Assembly (NCBI GenBank): GCA_963601185.1
Contig: CAVCEE010000020.1
Span: forward strand, 1 to 44,051
Direction: 5' to 3'
Length of the DNA stretch: 44,051 bases
Origin: Limisoma sp963601185
GTDB lineage: Bacteria > Bacteroidota > Bacteroidia > Bacteroidales > Muribaculaceae
The notes beneath the pieces were generated by a model. That model searched no databases and was not told the origin of the DNA. It was given only the letters and a program-made list of their open reading frames with translations. The translations under genes and the position numbers were made by a program. Below, in pieces: positions 34,888 through 43,992 of the stretch. The first letter of the stretch is position 1. Every line of letters starts with the position of its first letter.

Positions 34888-35973
34888 TTATCTTTCGATA
34901 CGCTCTCTATATAAATTTACATATTGCTCCGTCATCTTCTGAGAGGTGAAATCATTAGCTCTTACTATAGCGTTACGGCCTAACTTTTCTCTCAAATCCT
35001 GATTAAGTATGAGGGTTTCTACTTTCTCGGCAATATCCTCAGCAACAGGACTACACAACAAGCCATTTTTCTGATCTTCAACTATGTCTGGCATTCCTCC
35101 TACGTTGCTTGCTACTATAGGTAGAGCCGTTCCCATTGCCTCTATTATCGTCATCGGCATCCCTTCATATTTTGAAGGAAGAAGGAATATATCTGCCTCT
35201 TTTAAATGCTGATAAGGGGCGTCACAAAGGCCATATTCTATAATATAATCTGTGGCATAATAATTAGAAATGCTATCAGAAATCGTCTTTCTCAAAATTC
35301 CGTCACCCCAAAGATGGAGTTTAATATTGGGGTATTTACTATGAAGCAGAACAATTGCCTTAATCATTTCTGTATGGTTCTTCTGTTCGCTGTACCTACC
35401 GATGTGAAGAATGTTTATCGTTTCTCCTATTTCATAAGAGGTTTTTCTCTTACAATTTTCTAATGGTATGCCATTATATATTACTGGAATCTTGGTTTCT
35501 TCTAACTTATATTCTTCTATAATGCTTTTCTTGATTAGTTGGGTGAGAGCCACAGGCACTAGCCCACAACAATGGAAGAAGAAATTATTAACCCTCCGCG
35601 CTAAATGCGTATTTTCCTTTTGAGCTACATTATGTACGGTGTGAATCCGAGCCTTTACATTCAGCCCCAAAGAGGCTAGAATCGCATACTGGGCGGTATA
35701 TCTGTGTGTATGTATCACATCGGGCTTTGTTCTTTTTATTAAGGAACGTATCTTCCCGAGCATACTTCTATCAAATCCTAATTTCTTATCCAGAAAAACA
35801 ATTTGAATGCCTCTTTCTTTCAAGCGTTTGGTTATTGCTGATTCATAAGTATACAAGCTTACGATAGTCACCTTATGTCCCTTCCTCGCTAATTCTGTCG
35901 ATAAGTTTTCACACATCGTTTCCGCCCCAGCTATAGCAAACTCTGGCATAAATTGAAGTATCTTCATAATCAT
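34888..35973 (-). CDS. Family 4 glycosyltransferase
   Basis: This 361-aa GT-B retaining enzyme has an N-terminal acceptor domain (ILQFMPEFAIAGAETMCENL with the GG-like loop replaced by AGAE, then VIHTHRYTAQY). The C-terminal donor domain has ILHIGRYSEQKNH, LHLWGDG and PSKYEGMPMTIIEAMGTALPIVAS. The two Glu of the EX7E motif lie in EGMPMTIIE. The start MMKILQF or MIMKILQF overlaps the GT2 gene by 4 nt. Donor and acceptor sugars cannot be predicted. Confidence 0.88.
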   Translation of the reverse strand: MIMKILQFMPEFAIAGAETMCENLSTELARKGHKVTIVSLYTYESAITKRLKERGIQIVFLDKKLGFDRSMLGKIRSLIKRTKPDVIHTHRYTAQYAILASLGLNVKARIHTVHNVAQKENTHLARRVNNFFFHCCGLVPVALTQLIKKSIIEEYKLEETKIPVIYNGIPLENCKRKTSYEIGETINILHIGRYSEQKNHTEMIKAIVLLHSKYPNIKLHLWGDGILRKTISDSISNYYATDYIIEYGLCDAPYQHLKEADIFLLPSKYEGMPMTIIEAMGTALPIVASNVGGMPDIVEDQKNGLLCSPVAEDIAEKVETLILNQDLREKLGRNAIVRANDFTSQKMTEQYVNLYRERIER

Positions 35974-36947
35974 CTAATTAGTTTGTGTATTTTTCTCAGT
36001 AATATCAACAACTTATGTAAGATTGTTAAATTTCCCCCCCCGAGTCGAGCATAAAGAGACAACTTGTCTGTGAATGCCATATAGGGATGCTTAAACACTT
36101 GCTGCTTCAAGTGTCTTTCCTCTTCCCAATTTATGGGATAAGGAAGGCCGCTCAAATCTATAGTAGATAAATAGCGAAGATGAAACAGATTACTACTTAT
36201 TTCATCCTGAAACAGATGAAATCTCTTATTGAAATTGGATAGAAAACAATCGACTTCTGCAATTGAAGCAATCTTTCTCTCTGACACGGAATGCGCTATT
36301 GAAGATACATTCTGCTGATTATAATGATAGACCACTGAAGGTTCATAACTAATCTTATGAGCATAATACACTAACTGATAAACCACAAAGAGATCCTCCA
36401 TCATAGAAGATTTTTCTCCTAGAAACTTTATAGGGTTGTTTATAAGCAAAGAACGCCTTATCATTTTATTACACCATGAGCCATGAAGAGTGCCAGCCAA
36501 TAGGTCGTACAAGATTTTTTCCTTGTTACCTCCATGTATATCGGGGACTACATCTACCACCTTATTTGAATATTCATATTTTATGTTCGTAACCACTATG
36601 TCACTACCATTCTTCTCTGCATCCCAATAAAGTTTCTCCACATAATCCTGGTCTATATAATCATCAGAGTCGAGGCAAAGAATGTATTCACCTGTTGCCT
36701 GCTTAATTCCTTCCTGACGTGAATAGGCTAGCCCCTTATTCTGACTATTTTCGATTAATTTAACGCTAAGACTGGAATAACGCTCTAATACCTTTTTCAA
36801 TATTTCTACCGAAGCATCTGGAGTGGAATCATTCACAAAGATGTACTCTATATCAGAACTTATTGACTGGTTGAAAACGGAAACGAGGAAACGCTCTATC
36901 CACTTCTCGACCCCATAGATTGGGGCTATTAACGATACTTTCATCAC
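35970..36947 (-). CDS. Family 2 glycosyltransferase with a G8 tract near its 3' end
   Basis: This 325-aa GT-A enzyme starts VSLIAPIYGVEKWIERFL, followed by YIFVNDSTPDAS, NKGLAYSRQEGI and the metal-binding LCLDSDDYID. The acceptor half has HGSWCNKMIRRSLL and SSMMEDLFVVYQLV (ED catalytic-base region), giving a complete fold by about residue 290. Residues 303-305 are Gly-Gly-Gly, encoded within eight G at 36034-36041. Losing one G gives a stop within three codons and gaining one gives a stop about eight codons later, so either change trims about 20 basic C-terminal residues (HKLLILLRKIHKLIR), a probable membrane-associating helix. Confidence 0.87.
   Translation of the reverse strand: MMKVSLIAPIYGVEKWIERFLVSVFNQSISSDIEYIFVNDSTPDASVEILKKVLERYSSLSVKLIENSQNKGLAYSRQEGIKQATGEYILCLDSDDYIDQDYVEKLYWDAEKNGSDIVVTNIKYEYSNKVVDVVPDIHGGNKEKILYDLLAGTLHGSWCNKMIRRSLLINNPIKFLGEKSSMMEDLFVVYQLVYYAHKISYEPSVVYHYNQQNVSSIAHSVSERKIASIAEVDCFLSNFNKRFHLFQDEISSNLFHLRYLSTIDLSGLPYPINWEEERHLKQQVFKHPYMAFTDKLSLYARLGGGNLTILHKLLILLRKIHKLIR
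36034..36041 (-). repeat. Homopolymer G8 tract in the GT2 gene
   Basis: Eight G in the coding direction, flanked by CGACTC and AAATTTAAC. It is in frame at eight (L-G-G-G-N). Seven G gives GGG GGG GAA ATT TAA. Confidence 0.95.
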
Positions 36948-36966
36948 ATTCTATTCTAATTATGTT

Positions 36967-38238
36967 CTACCAAAAAAGCCCCTTGCCAAGTAAATAAGGA
37001 AGCGGCGCTATGTATAAATCTAACGGAGTGTTACAAACTAATGCCCCGCCATTGATGTAGCCATATCGTTCAAATATGTCCCAAGAGCAGGCAAACACTA
37101 AAAAATAAAGAGTCTTTTTATGAGTAGGGAAAAAGGTCTTAAACCATAAAAACAAACAGAAAATACGAGTGAACCAATAATAACGTGCTCCTATAATTGG
37201 TATAAACTGAATGAAATTAATAAAGGCAAAGGCAAGCAAATAAAAATGATAAAATCTTTTAGTTTCATTATCATTAAGTATAGTGTCTCTTCTCCTTATC
37301 ATTTCCCATGTCATGTAAATATAAGTTACACGCATCAGCAAATGAAAACTATCAGTAATCCAATAAAAACCTGACTTCCCTTCATTAAGAACAAACGTAG
37401 AATAAGATTCATCATCCATCTGTCTTTCTGCCCAAACACGCAAACTATCTGGCAGAAAACCCACATCAATATTAGATAATAATCCAGCATCAAAGAACAT
37501 AAAGGGGATGGAAACCATGGCTGCTATCTCAAGAATCCGAGTCTTTCGTGGAATGACAATAGAGATTAGGAACAAAGCCACATAGACCCATAAGCCAGAA
37601 TGACATAACGGAGCCAACAATGCCAAAGCTATATATGAATACTTATTTCCATAGCCACAATAATAATATATACTGGATAGTACACATATCCAAAATCCAG
37701 TAGCAAAACGCGGATTCTGTACAGTTACAATATCACGCGGCAATATAAACATAGCCAATATCCCGAAGCTCAACAAACTTCCAGCAATAAATCTTCTATC
37801 GCCCGTTATGTGCTTTAAAACCCTCAATTGACATAAAGCAACTGGAACGGCAGCAAACAAAAAGAAGAAATGATAATTATCACCAAATAAAGCTTTCGTC
37901 AACCATGTTAGCACATTTTCATAGATATCTTTTGGAGCATCTGATGACATTCTAAAGTAAGAACTTATTTCATCCGATATTTGGGTGAAACTGTAATTTG
38001 CATCTAGAAATCGATCTCTAATGCCCATAAAGTCATCATACCTCTCCGTCATTCCCGTTTCTGAGAAATGCCAACATACCAACAGGCTAAACAAGAAGAA
38101 TATCAGATAGGAAGATTTCGTATTGGGCCTTTTCAACGCATATATCCAGGTAGCAAAAGGCCAAAATATAAACATAAGTAACTTTACGCCTATAGAGTGC
38201 TGAGATTCTCTAGCCCAATTTAATCGATATTTGCCCAT
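36967..38238 (-). CDS. EpsG-family membrane protein (probable polysaccharide polymerase, Wzy role)
   Basis: This 423-aa protein has about ten to twelve membrane helices (IGVKLLMFIFWPFATWIYAL, SSYLIFFLFSLLVCW, FFFLFAAVPVALCQL, LSFGILAMFILPRDIV, YSYIALALLAPLCHSGLWVYVALFLISIVI and more). The combination of a YDD-type loop early (MTERYDDFMGIRDRF) and H-S-G in the helix AP.CHSGLW is typical of EpsG-like polymerases, where H-x-S or HSS recurs. It would join repeat units in the periplasm. I chose the ATG at 38238, 2 nt after the upstream stop; an ATG at 38268 overlaps that gene by 28 nt. No other polymerase candidate is in the locus. Confidence 0.78.
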   Translation of the reverse strand: MGKYRLNWARESQHSIGVKLLMFIFWPFATWIYALKRPNTKSSYLIFFLFSLLVCWHFSETGMTERYDDFMGIRDRFLDANYSFTQISDEISSYFRMSSDAPKDIYENVLTWLTKALFGDNYHFFFLFAAVPVALCQLRVLKHITGDRRFIAGSLLSFGILAMFILPRDIVTVQNPRFATGFWICVLSSIYYYCGYGNKYSYIALALLAPLCHSGLWVYVALFLISIVIPRKTRILEIAAMVSIPFMFFDAGLLSNIDVGFLPDSLRVWAERQMDDESYSTFVLNEGKSGFYWITDSFHLLMRVTYIYMTWEMIRRRDTILNDNETKRFYHFYLLAFAFINFIQFIPIIGARYYWFTRIFCLFLWFKTFFPTHKKTLYFLVFACSWDIFERYGYINGGALVCNTPLDLYIAPLPYLLGKGLFW

Positions 38239-38240
38239 AG

Positions 38241-39422
38241 CTACAATCCGCTTAATAGTTCTTCCCATTCCTGAACTATGGTTGAAACATCAAATCTCAT
38301 AACCTTCTCTCTGGCATTCTCTGATAATTTCTTCCATTCCTCCTTGTTTGTTGCAATAGAGCTAAGTGTCTGAGCCATAGCCGAGGCATTGGGATTACAA
38401 ATCAACCCACTCACTCCATCGTCTACAATATCAGTCAAAGTGGCATAACTATTCATCGCTATGGGCACACAACCCATAGTCATTGCCTCTGTTACAACCA
38501 TTCCCCAACTCTCCCAATAGGAAGTCATACATAAGAATTTACACTTCTTATAATAAGATTCTATATTAGACTGTACTCCTTCGAAACACACTCCTTCTAT
38601 ATGATTTCTTGAAGCATACCGCTTGCTATATTCTAAATCATTGCCATCGCCTACTACATAAGCCTTCCAATCCTTATGGCTTCGATAGAAAATCTTCCAT
38701 GTATCCAGAAAGCCAATTATATTTTTTTGGGTATTTTCTACTCTTGCAGCCCATAACACGGCATTTTCTCTTTCCTCATAAGAAGGCACAACCACTTGTC
38801 TGCTAAATGTGTTGGGGTTATAGATATAGGTGAATTTTTCAACAGGAGCATTGGGAAGATGCTTTGTAACACTAGGATAGAACTTATCCGATATAAAACA
38901 CAGCTTTGCAGCCACAGGGAAAACCGCCTCAAAGTGCCTTTGACAATCGGTTGAAAACCATTTCCTATAAATACAAGGAAACACAAACGAGGCCAATTTA
39001 AACACTAATTGACGCACATTATGAGCAGGTGATTGCCAAATACGTGTCCTTGTAATATTATCAGAATAAAAAGGAACTATATGCCAAGTAAACACGGCCT
39101 TCCTCTGCAACCTTTCCGGTAGGCATTTTACGAATTTTGCCGTTACCTCGCAAGATGCCTGACAAATCACATGAGTGATATTATGCTCCTCTGCGATTTG
39201 AATTAATTTTTCTCGTTCTTCCTCATCTGTATCTATATTCTCTGATATAAAGTACTGAGGAGCGGAAAAATCTTTGTAGGAAAGATATTTTTTATCCTTA
39301 TAGCAGAGGTAGACTACACGATGCCCTCGCTGTTGCAGCCCCTTACTCAATATATCTGTAACTCTTTCAACACCCCCCAAACGTGGCACTATGGGACAAG
39401 GTGATATAAAAAGAATATTCAT
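38241..39422 (-). CDS. Family 4 glycosyltransferase
   Basis: This 393-aa GT-B enzyme has the N-terminal ILFISPCPIVPRLGGVERVT glycine loop. The donor domain has VLWAARVENTQKNIIGFLDTW, AYVVGDGNDLE, FEGVQSNIESYYKKC and MTSYWESWGMVVTEAMTMGCVPIA, with the EX7E motif from ESWGMVVTE. It is similar to capsule or O-antigen mannosyl/galactosyl transferases of Bacteroides, but specificity is unknown. The gap to the pyruvyl transferase gene upstream is 1 nt. Confidence 0.88.
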   Translation of the reverse strand: MNILFISPCPIVPRLGGVERVTDILSKGLQQRGHRVVYLCYKDKKYLSYKDFSAPQYFISENIDTDEEEREKLIQIAEEHNITHVICQASCEVTAKFVKCLPERLQRKAVFTWHIVPFYSDNITRTRIWQSPAHNVRQLVFKLASFVFPCIYRKWFSTDCQRHFEAVFPVAAKLCFISDKFYPSVTKHLPNAPVEKFTYIYNPNTFSRQVVVPSYEERENAVLWAARVENTQKNIIGFLDTWKIFYRSHKDWKAYVVGDGNDLEYSKRYASRNHIEGVCFEGVQSNIESYYKKCKFLCMTSYWESWGMVVTEAMTMGCVPIAMNSYATLTDIVDDGVSGLICNPNASAMAQTLSSIATNKEEWKKLSENAREKVMRFDVSTIVQEWEELLSGL

Positions 39423-39423
39423 C

Positions 39424-40473
39424 CTAATTCAATGATTTAATTAAGTACCCCATCGATTGCTCTCGAAGTTTTGCTAATATTTGATCAACCTCTCTATAAT
39501 CTATAGCCTGCTTCCAAGGTTCTGCTCTATCCAATTCTTCTATTGAATAGAACACTCTATTTTGTAAACCTAACAACGATAACAGACTAACAATTCGAGT
39601 GGCTCTTTCCTTTTGTAATACCAATACTGCAAAATTTCGATGGTGCACAAGACTCATTGCTACGCCATGAAATGACGGAGTAATCACAAACTTCGCTTCG
39701 GCTATATCCTTTATCCAACCTTCTAGCGAATTACGATTCCAAACAATCGAACCTAAAATCTTAGTATTCCAGTTCGCATTGACAACATTTAAGCGCAACT
39801 GTTCACCTAACCTTACAACATATTTTCCTAACTCAAGCTGCTCCGAAAGGGGATAGTATACTAATGATTTTTTCTCTTCAGTAGAGCCTATCAAGTTACG
39901 AAAGTCTCCCAACAACAGAGTTGGATCCAACACTTGCTCCGCATCAAGGTCAAAATCATTCTTCAGTATCCTTACACCTGTATCCTCGCGACAACTTATA
40001 TTTGAAAATTGCCTTAAAAGTCTTCCGACCTCTCCCTTCAACTTGGGATGTTTCCACATTGAAACTCCAAAACTACTTGCATAGGACACACGTTTGACAC
40101 TTTCACTGCCGAAATCAAGGAAAAAGACATTCGTAAAATCCTTCACAATGTCAGGATTCCACACTTGATCGCTCCCTACCATATATACGTCTGCTATCGG
40201 AGGATTCCGCTGTAAATCCTTCAAGCTTCTATATCTCTGTGAAGTAAGGATGTAGGTGTTCCAAAATCTTTTAAACTTGCGTTGGCTTGGCCCGAAGCTT
40301 GATATTAGATTTCCTATTTTACCTTTAAAGTTGGAAAGATGTAGGTCGGAAAGACGAATGTCTATCAACTCCACATTATGTCCTAACTGTTGAAGAACCT
40401 GTATGGTAGCATAGGCTTGAAGTTCTGCACCATAATTCTTCTCATGCCATATTGTGAGCAAAGCTATTCTCAT
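39424..40473 (-). CDS. Polysaccharide pyruvyl transferase family protein
   Basis: This 349-aa protein has the PS_pyruv_trans fold. IALLTIWHEKNYGAELQAYA at the N-terminus is the NYGAxLQAYA signature, then YMVGSDQVWNPD, VSYASSFG, SCREDTGVRIL, VLDPTLLL and the late FVITPSFHGVAMSLVHHRNF (T-x-S-x-H-G motif). Family members attach a pyruvate ketal from PEP to a sugar, although relatives of this subgroup are often of unproven activity. Its gene shares one base with the Fe-S protein gene before it, a pairing I recall as common in Bacteroidetes glycan loci. Confidence 0.85.
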   Translation of the reverse strand: MRIALLTIWHEKNYGAELQAYATIQVLQQLGHNVELIDIRLSDLHLSNFKGKIGNLISSFGPSQRKFKRFWNTYILTSQRYRSLKDLQRNPPIADVYMVGSDQVWNPDIVKDFTNVFFLDFGSESVKRVSYASSFGVSMWKHPKLKGEVGRLLRQFSNISCREDTGVRILKNDFDLDAEQVLDPTLLLGDFRNLIGSTEEKKSLVYYPLSEQLELGKYVVRLGEQLRLNVVNANWNTKILGSIVWNRNSLEGWIKDIAEAKFVITPSFHGVAMSLVHHRNFAVLVLQKERATRIVSLLSLLGLQNRVFYSIEELDRAEPWKQAIDYREVDQILAKLREQSMGYLIKSLN

Positions 40474-41642
40474 TATATTCTCTTCTTACAACGTTGAACA
40501 ATGGGTCTGATCCAATCCTTAAGTTTGCCCACAACGACTTTCCTTTTATATTGCCAGCCCAAATCACCATAGCGTTTAGCTACATATCGGAAGCCCCTTG
40601 CTGAATAATCTTCAACAAACTTTGAGTGAAGAACATTTGCTTGGGCTGGATGTTGTAATTGGGGCTGTAAACAATTCTCTAACCCTCGTTCTTCACAAAT
40701 AGCAAGTTCTTTTACCGAGTCAAATAACTTCTGTCCTTTATCAGAATTAATCAACACCAACGACACCCCCTTTTCATCATTTAAGGGAGATTCCTTTTCT
40801 AGTCCCCATAGGTCTCCGATGGTGACGTCCCCCACTCTCTTTAAATTGGTAAAATGACAATGCGAACAACTCTCACGCACTGAAAAACCAGCAAAATACA
40901 TTTCATTGCTTGTCCTTCCATACACTTTTTTACCATTTGCAAATAGATAACTTTCGGTTGCTCCATGCCATCCAAAATGTTTGTCACGGAAACAAGCCTT
41001 CACTATCTTCGAACGGTGTTTCTCTTCTAGATAACTTACATTATCCATCCATATTTTCGGAGAGGGAACTCCATGACATATAATATCTACACAAAATAAT
41101 CGTTCATGCAATCGTCGAGGAATATAAGATTTAAGACCTGCAATTTGGCAAGCTGTTCCTGAGAATAAAACCTTTTGTCCATCTCTTAAATCTTTCTTTA
41201 TTTGAAGAAATACACCTTGCAAATCACTCTGAACGTATTTCGACATCCGTAAAGCCTCTAAAGTCTCCGCATTCGTTGCCTTTTGATGCGTCACCCGCCA
41301 GGTGTCAGTGAAGGCAGCCCCATACACAATTCCGTCTTGTTTTATAAAATGATTGGCTATAGCATAAAACGCGCCTCCACTCTGACTTCTTTGTAATTGG
41401 CCTTCTGGAAGAACTCGAAACTGATAGGCTCGAGGATAATCATAATTCGTGTAACGCTCGTATTCATCTTTAAACTGACAAACCTTATCACATAAGCCAC
41501 AATCAACGCAGAGGCTTACATTTACCTCTGGATACAAAAATCCAAGACTATCCGGTTTCATCGTAATTGCACCCTGAGCACACACACTACTACAAGCCGT
41601 ACAACCACAACAATCTTTCTTTTCCTCAAGCCTTATCATCAA
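40473..41642 (-). CDS. Coenzyme F420 hydrogenase/dehydrogenase beta-subunit-like Fe-S protein
   Basis: This 389-aa protein has two 4Fe-4S motifs at the N-terminus: CCGCTACSSVC (about 11-21) and CVDCGLCDKVC (about 40-50). An FrhB-like domain follows (SQSGGAFYAIANHF, VLFSGTACQIAGLKSYI, FCVDIICHGVPSPKIW). A further CxxC lies in SCSHCHFTNLKRVGDVTIGDLWG. These proteins are widespread in polysaccharide loci of organisms that lack F420, beside pyruvyl transferases, and their true reaction there is not established. It overlaps the acyltransferase gene by 4 nt. The start is MIRLEEK or the Met before it. Confidence 0.87.
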   Translation of the reverse strand: MMIRLEEKKDCCGCTACSSVCAQGAITMKPDSLGFLYPEVNVSLCVDCGLCDKVCQFKDEYERYTNYDYPRAYQFRVLPEGQLQRSQSGGAFYAIANHFIKQDGIVYGAAFTDTWRVTHQKATNAETLEALRMSKYVQSDLQGVFLQIKKDLRDGQKVLFSGTACQIAGLKSYIPRRLHERLFCVDIICHGVPSPKIWMDNVSYLEEKHRSKIVKACFRDKHFGWHGATESYLFANGKKVYGRTSNEMYFAGFSVRESCSHCHFTNLKRVGDVTIGDLWGLEKESPLNDEKGVSLVLINSDKGQKLFDSVKELAICEERGLENCLQPQLQHPAQANVLHSKFVEDYSARGFRYVAKRYGDLGWQYKRKVVVGKLKDWIRPIVQRCKKRI

Positions 41643-42358
41643 TCTTTGCTATAATCGTAAATCATATCCTGCCCATAAACAAGCATCACATTTCGTGATA
41701 AAACCCTTAGCGGACTTCCGCCATGCACACAATAAGATTCAAACTTTCCACCTCTTGTTACCACGCTCCCCATTCCGAAGATACAACGCTCTGGAGTTTC
41801 CACCGAATGCATCACTTTACACTGAATTCCGAACCAGTTATAATCACCTATTTTTATGGGTCCATAAGCTCGTTTAAACTTCTGCTTTTCCATATCATAT
41901 AGTGGATGAAAGTTGGTGTCCATAAAAACACTGTCCCAACCTGCCCACGTGCCTTTACCAAACTCTATACCCTTGAAACTAACGATTTTAATAGAGGTTG
42001 TTGCTACAAAATCATCTCCAAAAACGATGGTGCTACTAGGTCCCTGAACAATAAACGAGTTATTCCCTATTTGACATTTTCCCTTAAACACGATAGTCCC
42101 CCCTTGAAGTGTGAGGTGAATGCCATTGTTAGGATACATATGGCCTCCCATAAACCCCTAGCGAATCATACCATATTTCAATGGAGCATCAATCACAAGT
42201 TTACTTTTCATTTTCCAACAATGAGGCTTATACACTAGAATGGGCATTCTGAGAGCCTGTAGGAGGGGTAAACTTCTTAGATTGAACATCAATGACGGAA
42301 CGAACGACACTATTCTAACCCACAATTCCTTAAAGTGTCCTTTATTTATTCTTTTCAT
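41639..42358 (-). pseudogene. Hexapeptide-repeat acyltransferase interrupted by an amber codon
   Basis: A 240-codon frame begins at 42358 (MKRINKGHFKELWVRIV) and has a TAG at codon 67 (42160-42158), after KYGMIR. The frame continues unchanged through GFMGGHMYPNNG to the end at 41639. Both halves fit one O-acetyltransferase: the N-part with LPLLQALRMPILVY and the left-handed beta-helix part with VFKGKCQIGNNSFI, WAGWDSVFMDTNFHPLYD, IKIGDYNWFGIQCKVM and GMGSVVTRG. A restart at the ATG at 42151 could make a 170-aa protein with most of the helix and the catalytic region, so residual activity is possible. The first codon overlaps the flippase end by 17 nt. Confidence 0.8.
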
Positions 42359-43880
42359 TTGCTCTTATTTTGTTAATTTTATCTTTCAAGAATAGCCTTT
42401 CTGAATGAGTGAGTCCGAAAAAATAAATAAGTAGGATAGAACCTAACTCCGTAACTATCAAGTTCAAACATAATCTCACCATATCTGAATTTAATAAGTA
42501 CACCACAAAAAAAGGCAGTATCAGAGAAAGGAGGAACACACCAATGCTCTTAACCACTACTTGCAAAAAGAAAGACTGAACTGGGAACTGCAGCATTTTT
42601 CTAAGAAAATACAAGCGTAAGCCTAAGCAAAGAAAACTTACGAATATAGCACATCCAACGGTGGATATTGGAGAGAAACCCAATTTTAGTAAAAGGTAAG
42701 CAAGAGGAAAATTGAGCAAATTCAAACCACCTACACCCATCTGATAGTTCTTTATTTTACCCGTTGCCAGGAGTAACTGGGTTAATGGGGAGGAAAAAGA
42801 ATCTACCAAAGTTAGAAGCAATATTAGCTGCACAAATTCTACTGCATAGGTAGGAACTTCTACAAGCCAAATGCTGATTATATATTTTGTTTCTGCAATA
42901 ATTGGTATGCAAAGTAACATTAATAGAAAAAAAATAAACTTGGAACTTCTTGATACTAAGTTAACATACCTTTCTCTATCAGCCACCGCAAACGACTTTG
43001 TTATTTGAGGATTGACTGCCATTGAAAAATTAGATGAGAAGCTACCTATAGCAGAATTTACTTGCATAGCTATACCTCTGGCTGCATTCACCACCGGACC
43101 ACAAAACACATTGATAAGTAAGTTTATTCCCTGATCTCTTAACACACCCGAAGTTACACCAATAAAATTCCAACCTGCAAAGCCAAACATTTCCTTAACA
43201 AGTGTCTTATCAAAAATCAACCGTCCTTTGGTTTCCAAGAAATTTTTTGAGCAATATCGTCCATACAATAAGCGAGTGGAGATGGAAACCACACACATCA
43301 AGATGGAATAGTACACCAACGAGTCGAGTGGAGACCATAGAATAGCAAAAGCAATGGCTAATCTCGCCACCCCCTCATATATTCCAATGTATGCGAAAGC
43401 TGACATCTTTTCATAGGCTATGATAAGTGCATTATAAGGAACACTCAGAACATTTATAACAAAGGTGATAATCGACAATTGGAAAACCCAATTAGCTGCA
43501 ACAATTCTCGTTTGAGGGATAACCATGTGATAATTAAGAAACCACACAGCAATGCTTTCTCCTAGCAAAACAATTATTAAACAAATTATAATCTGAATTA
43601 TAATTGCAGTTGAAAAGACTCTTTGTCGATCTTCTAACGAGCTATTAACCAGTGAAAAAGTAACATACCTACTTATCGCGCCAGCCAAAGACGTTGAAAC
43701 CATTGAGAACATTCCAACAAAGCCAGCTACTACATTATATATGCCATAATCCTCTACCCCTAATGCATTCAATACGACTCTACTCGTATATAAGGAGATG
43801 ACCATTAAGAATAGCATCCGAATATACAGAAACACCGTATTTTTTGCTATTCGGGAATTATTAGATGTTTGAGCCGACAT
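42342..43880 (-). CDS. wzx: Oligosaccharide flippase (Wzx/MOP family)
   Basis: This 512-aa protein has about 12-14 membrane helices. It begins SRIAKNTVFLYIRMLFLMVISLYTSR, then VVLNALGVEDYGIYNVVAGFV, which is the usual start of Bacteroidetes lipid-linked repeat flippases. It moves the undecaprenyl-linked unit across the inner membrane. I chose the ATG at 43880 (MSAQTSNN). A longer open frame upstream to a TTG at 44036 overlaps the end of the preceding gene in another frame and adds no membrane segment. The gap to that gene is about 110 nt; I found no TAnnTTTG box in it. Confidence 0.9.
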   Translation of the reverse strand: MSAQTSNNSRIAKNTVFLYIRMLFLMVISLYTSRVVLNALGVEDYGIYNVVAGFVGMFSMVSTSLAGAISRYVTFSLVNSSLEDRQRVFSTAIIIQIIICLIIVLLGESIAVWFLNYHMVIPQTRIVAANWVFQLSIITFVINVLSVPYNALIIAYEKMSAFAYIGIYEGVARLAIAFAILWSPLDSLVYYSILMCVVSISTRLLYGRYCSKNFLETKGRLIFDKTLVKEMFGFAGWNFIGVTSGVLRDQGINLLINVFCGPVVNAARGIAMQVNSAIGSFSSNFSMAVNPQITKSFAVADRERYVNLVSRSSKFIFFLLMLLCIPIIAETKYIISIWLVEVPTYAVEFVQLILLLTLVDSFSSPLTQLLLATGKIKNYQMGVGGLNLLNFPLAYLLLKLGFSPISTVGCAIFVSFLCLGLRLYFLRKMLQFPVQSFFLQVVVKSIGVFLLSLILPFFVVYLLNSDMVRLCLNLIVTELGSILLIYFFGLTHSERLFLKDKINKIRANEKNK

Positions 43881-43992
43881 ATTATGTTTATAGTATCGTT
43901 CTTGATTTTCTAAAGTCGGATCATCAATGACAAACAATGCACTATGTAAAGTATGGATTTCATTTTGTAAGGGAGAAACATCTGACACACAT

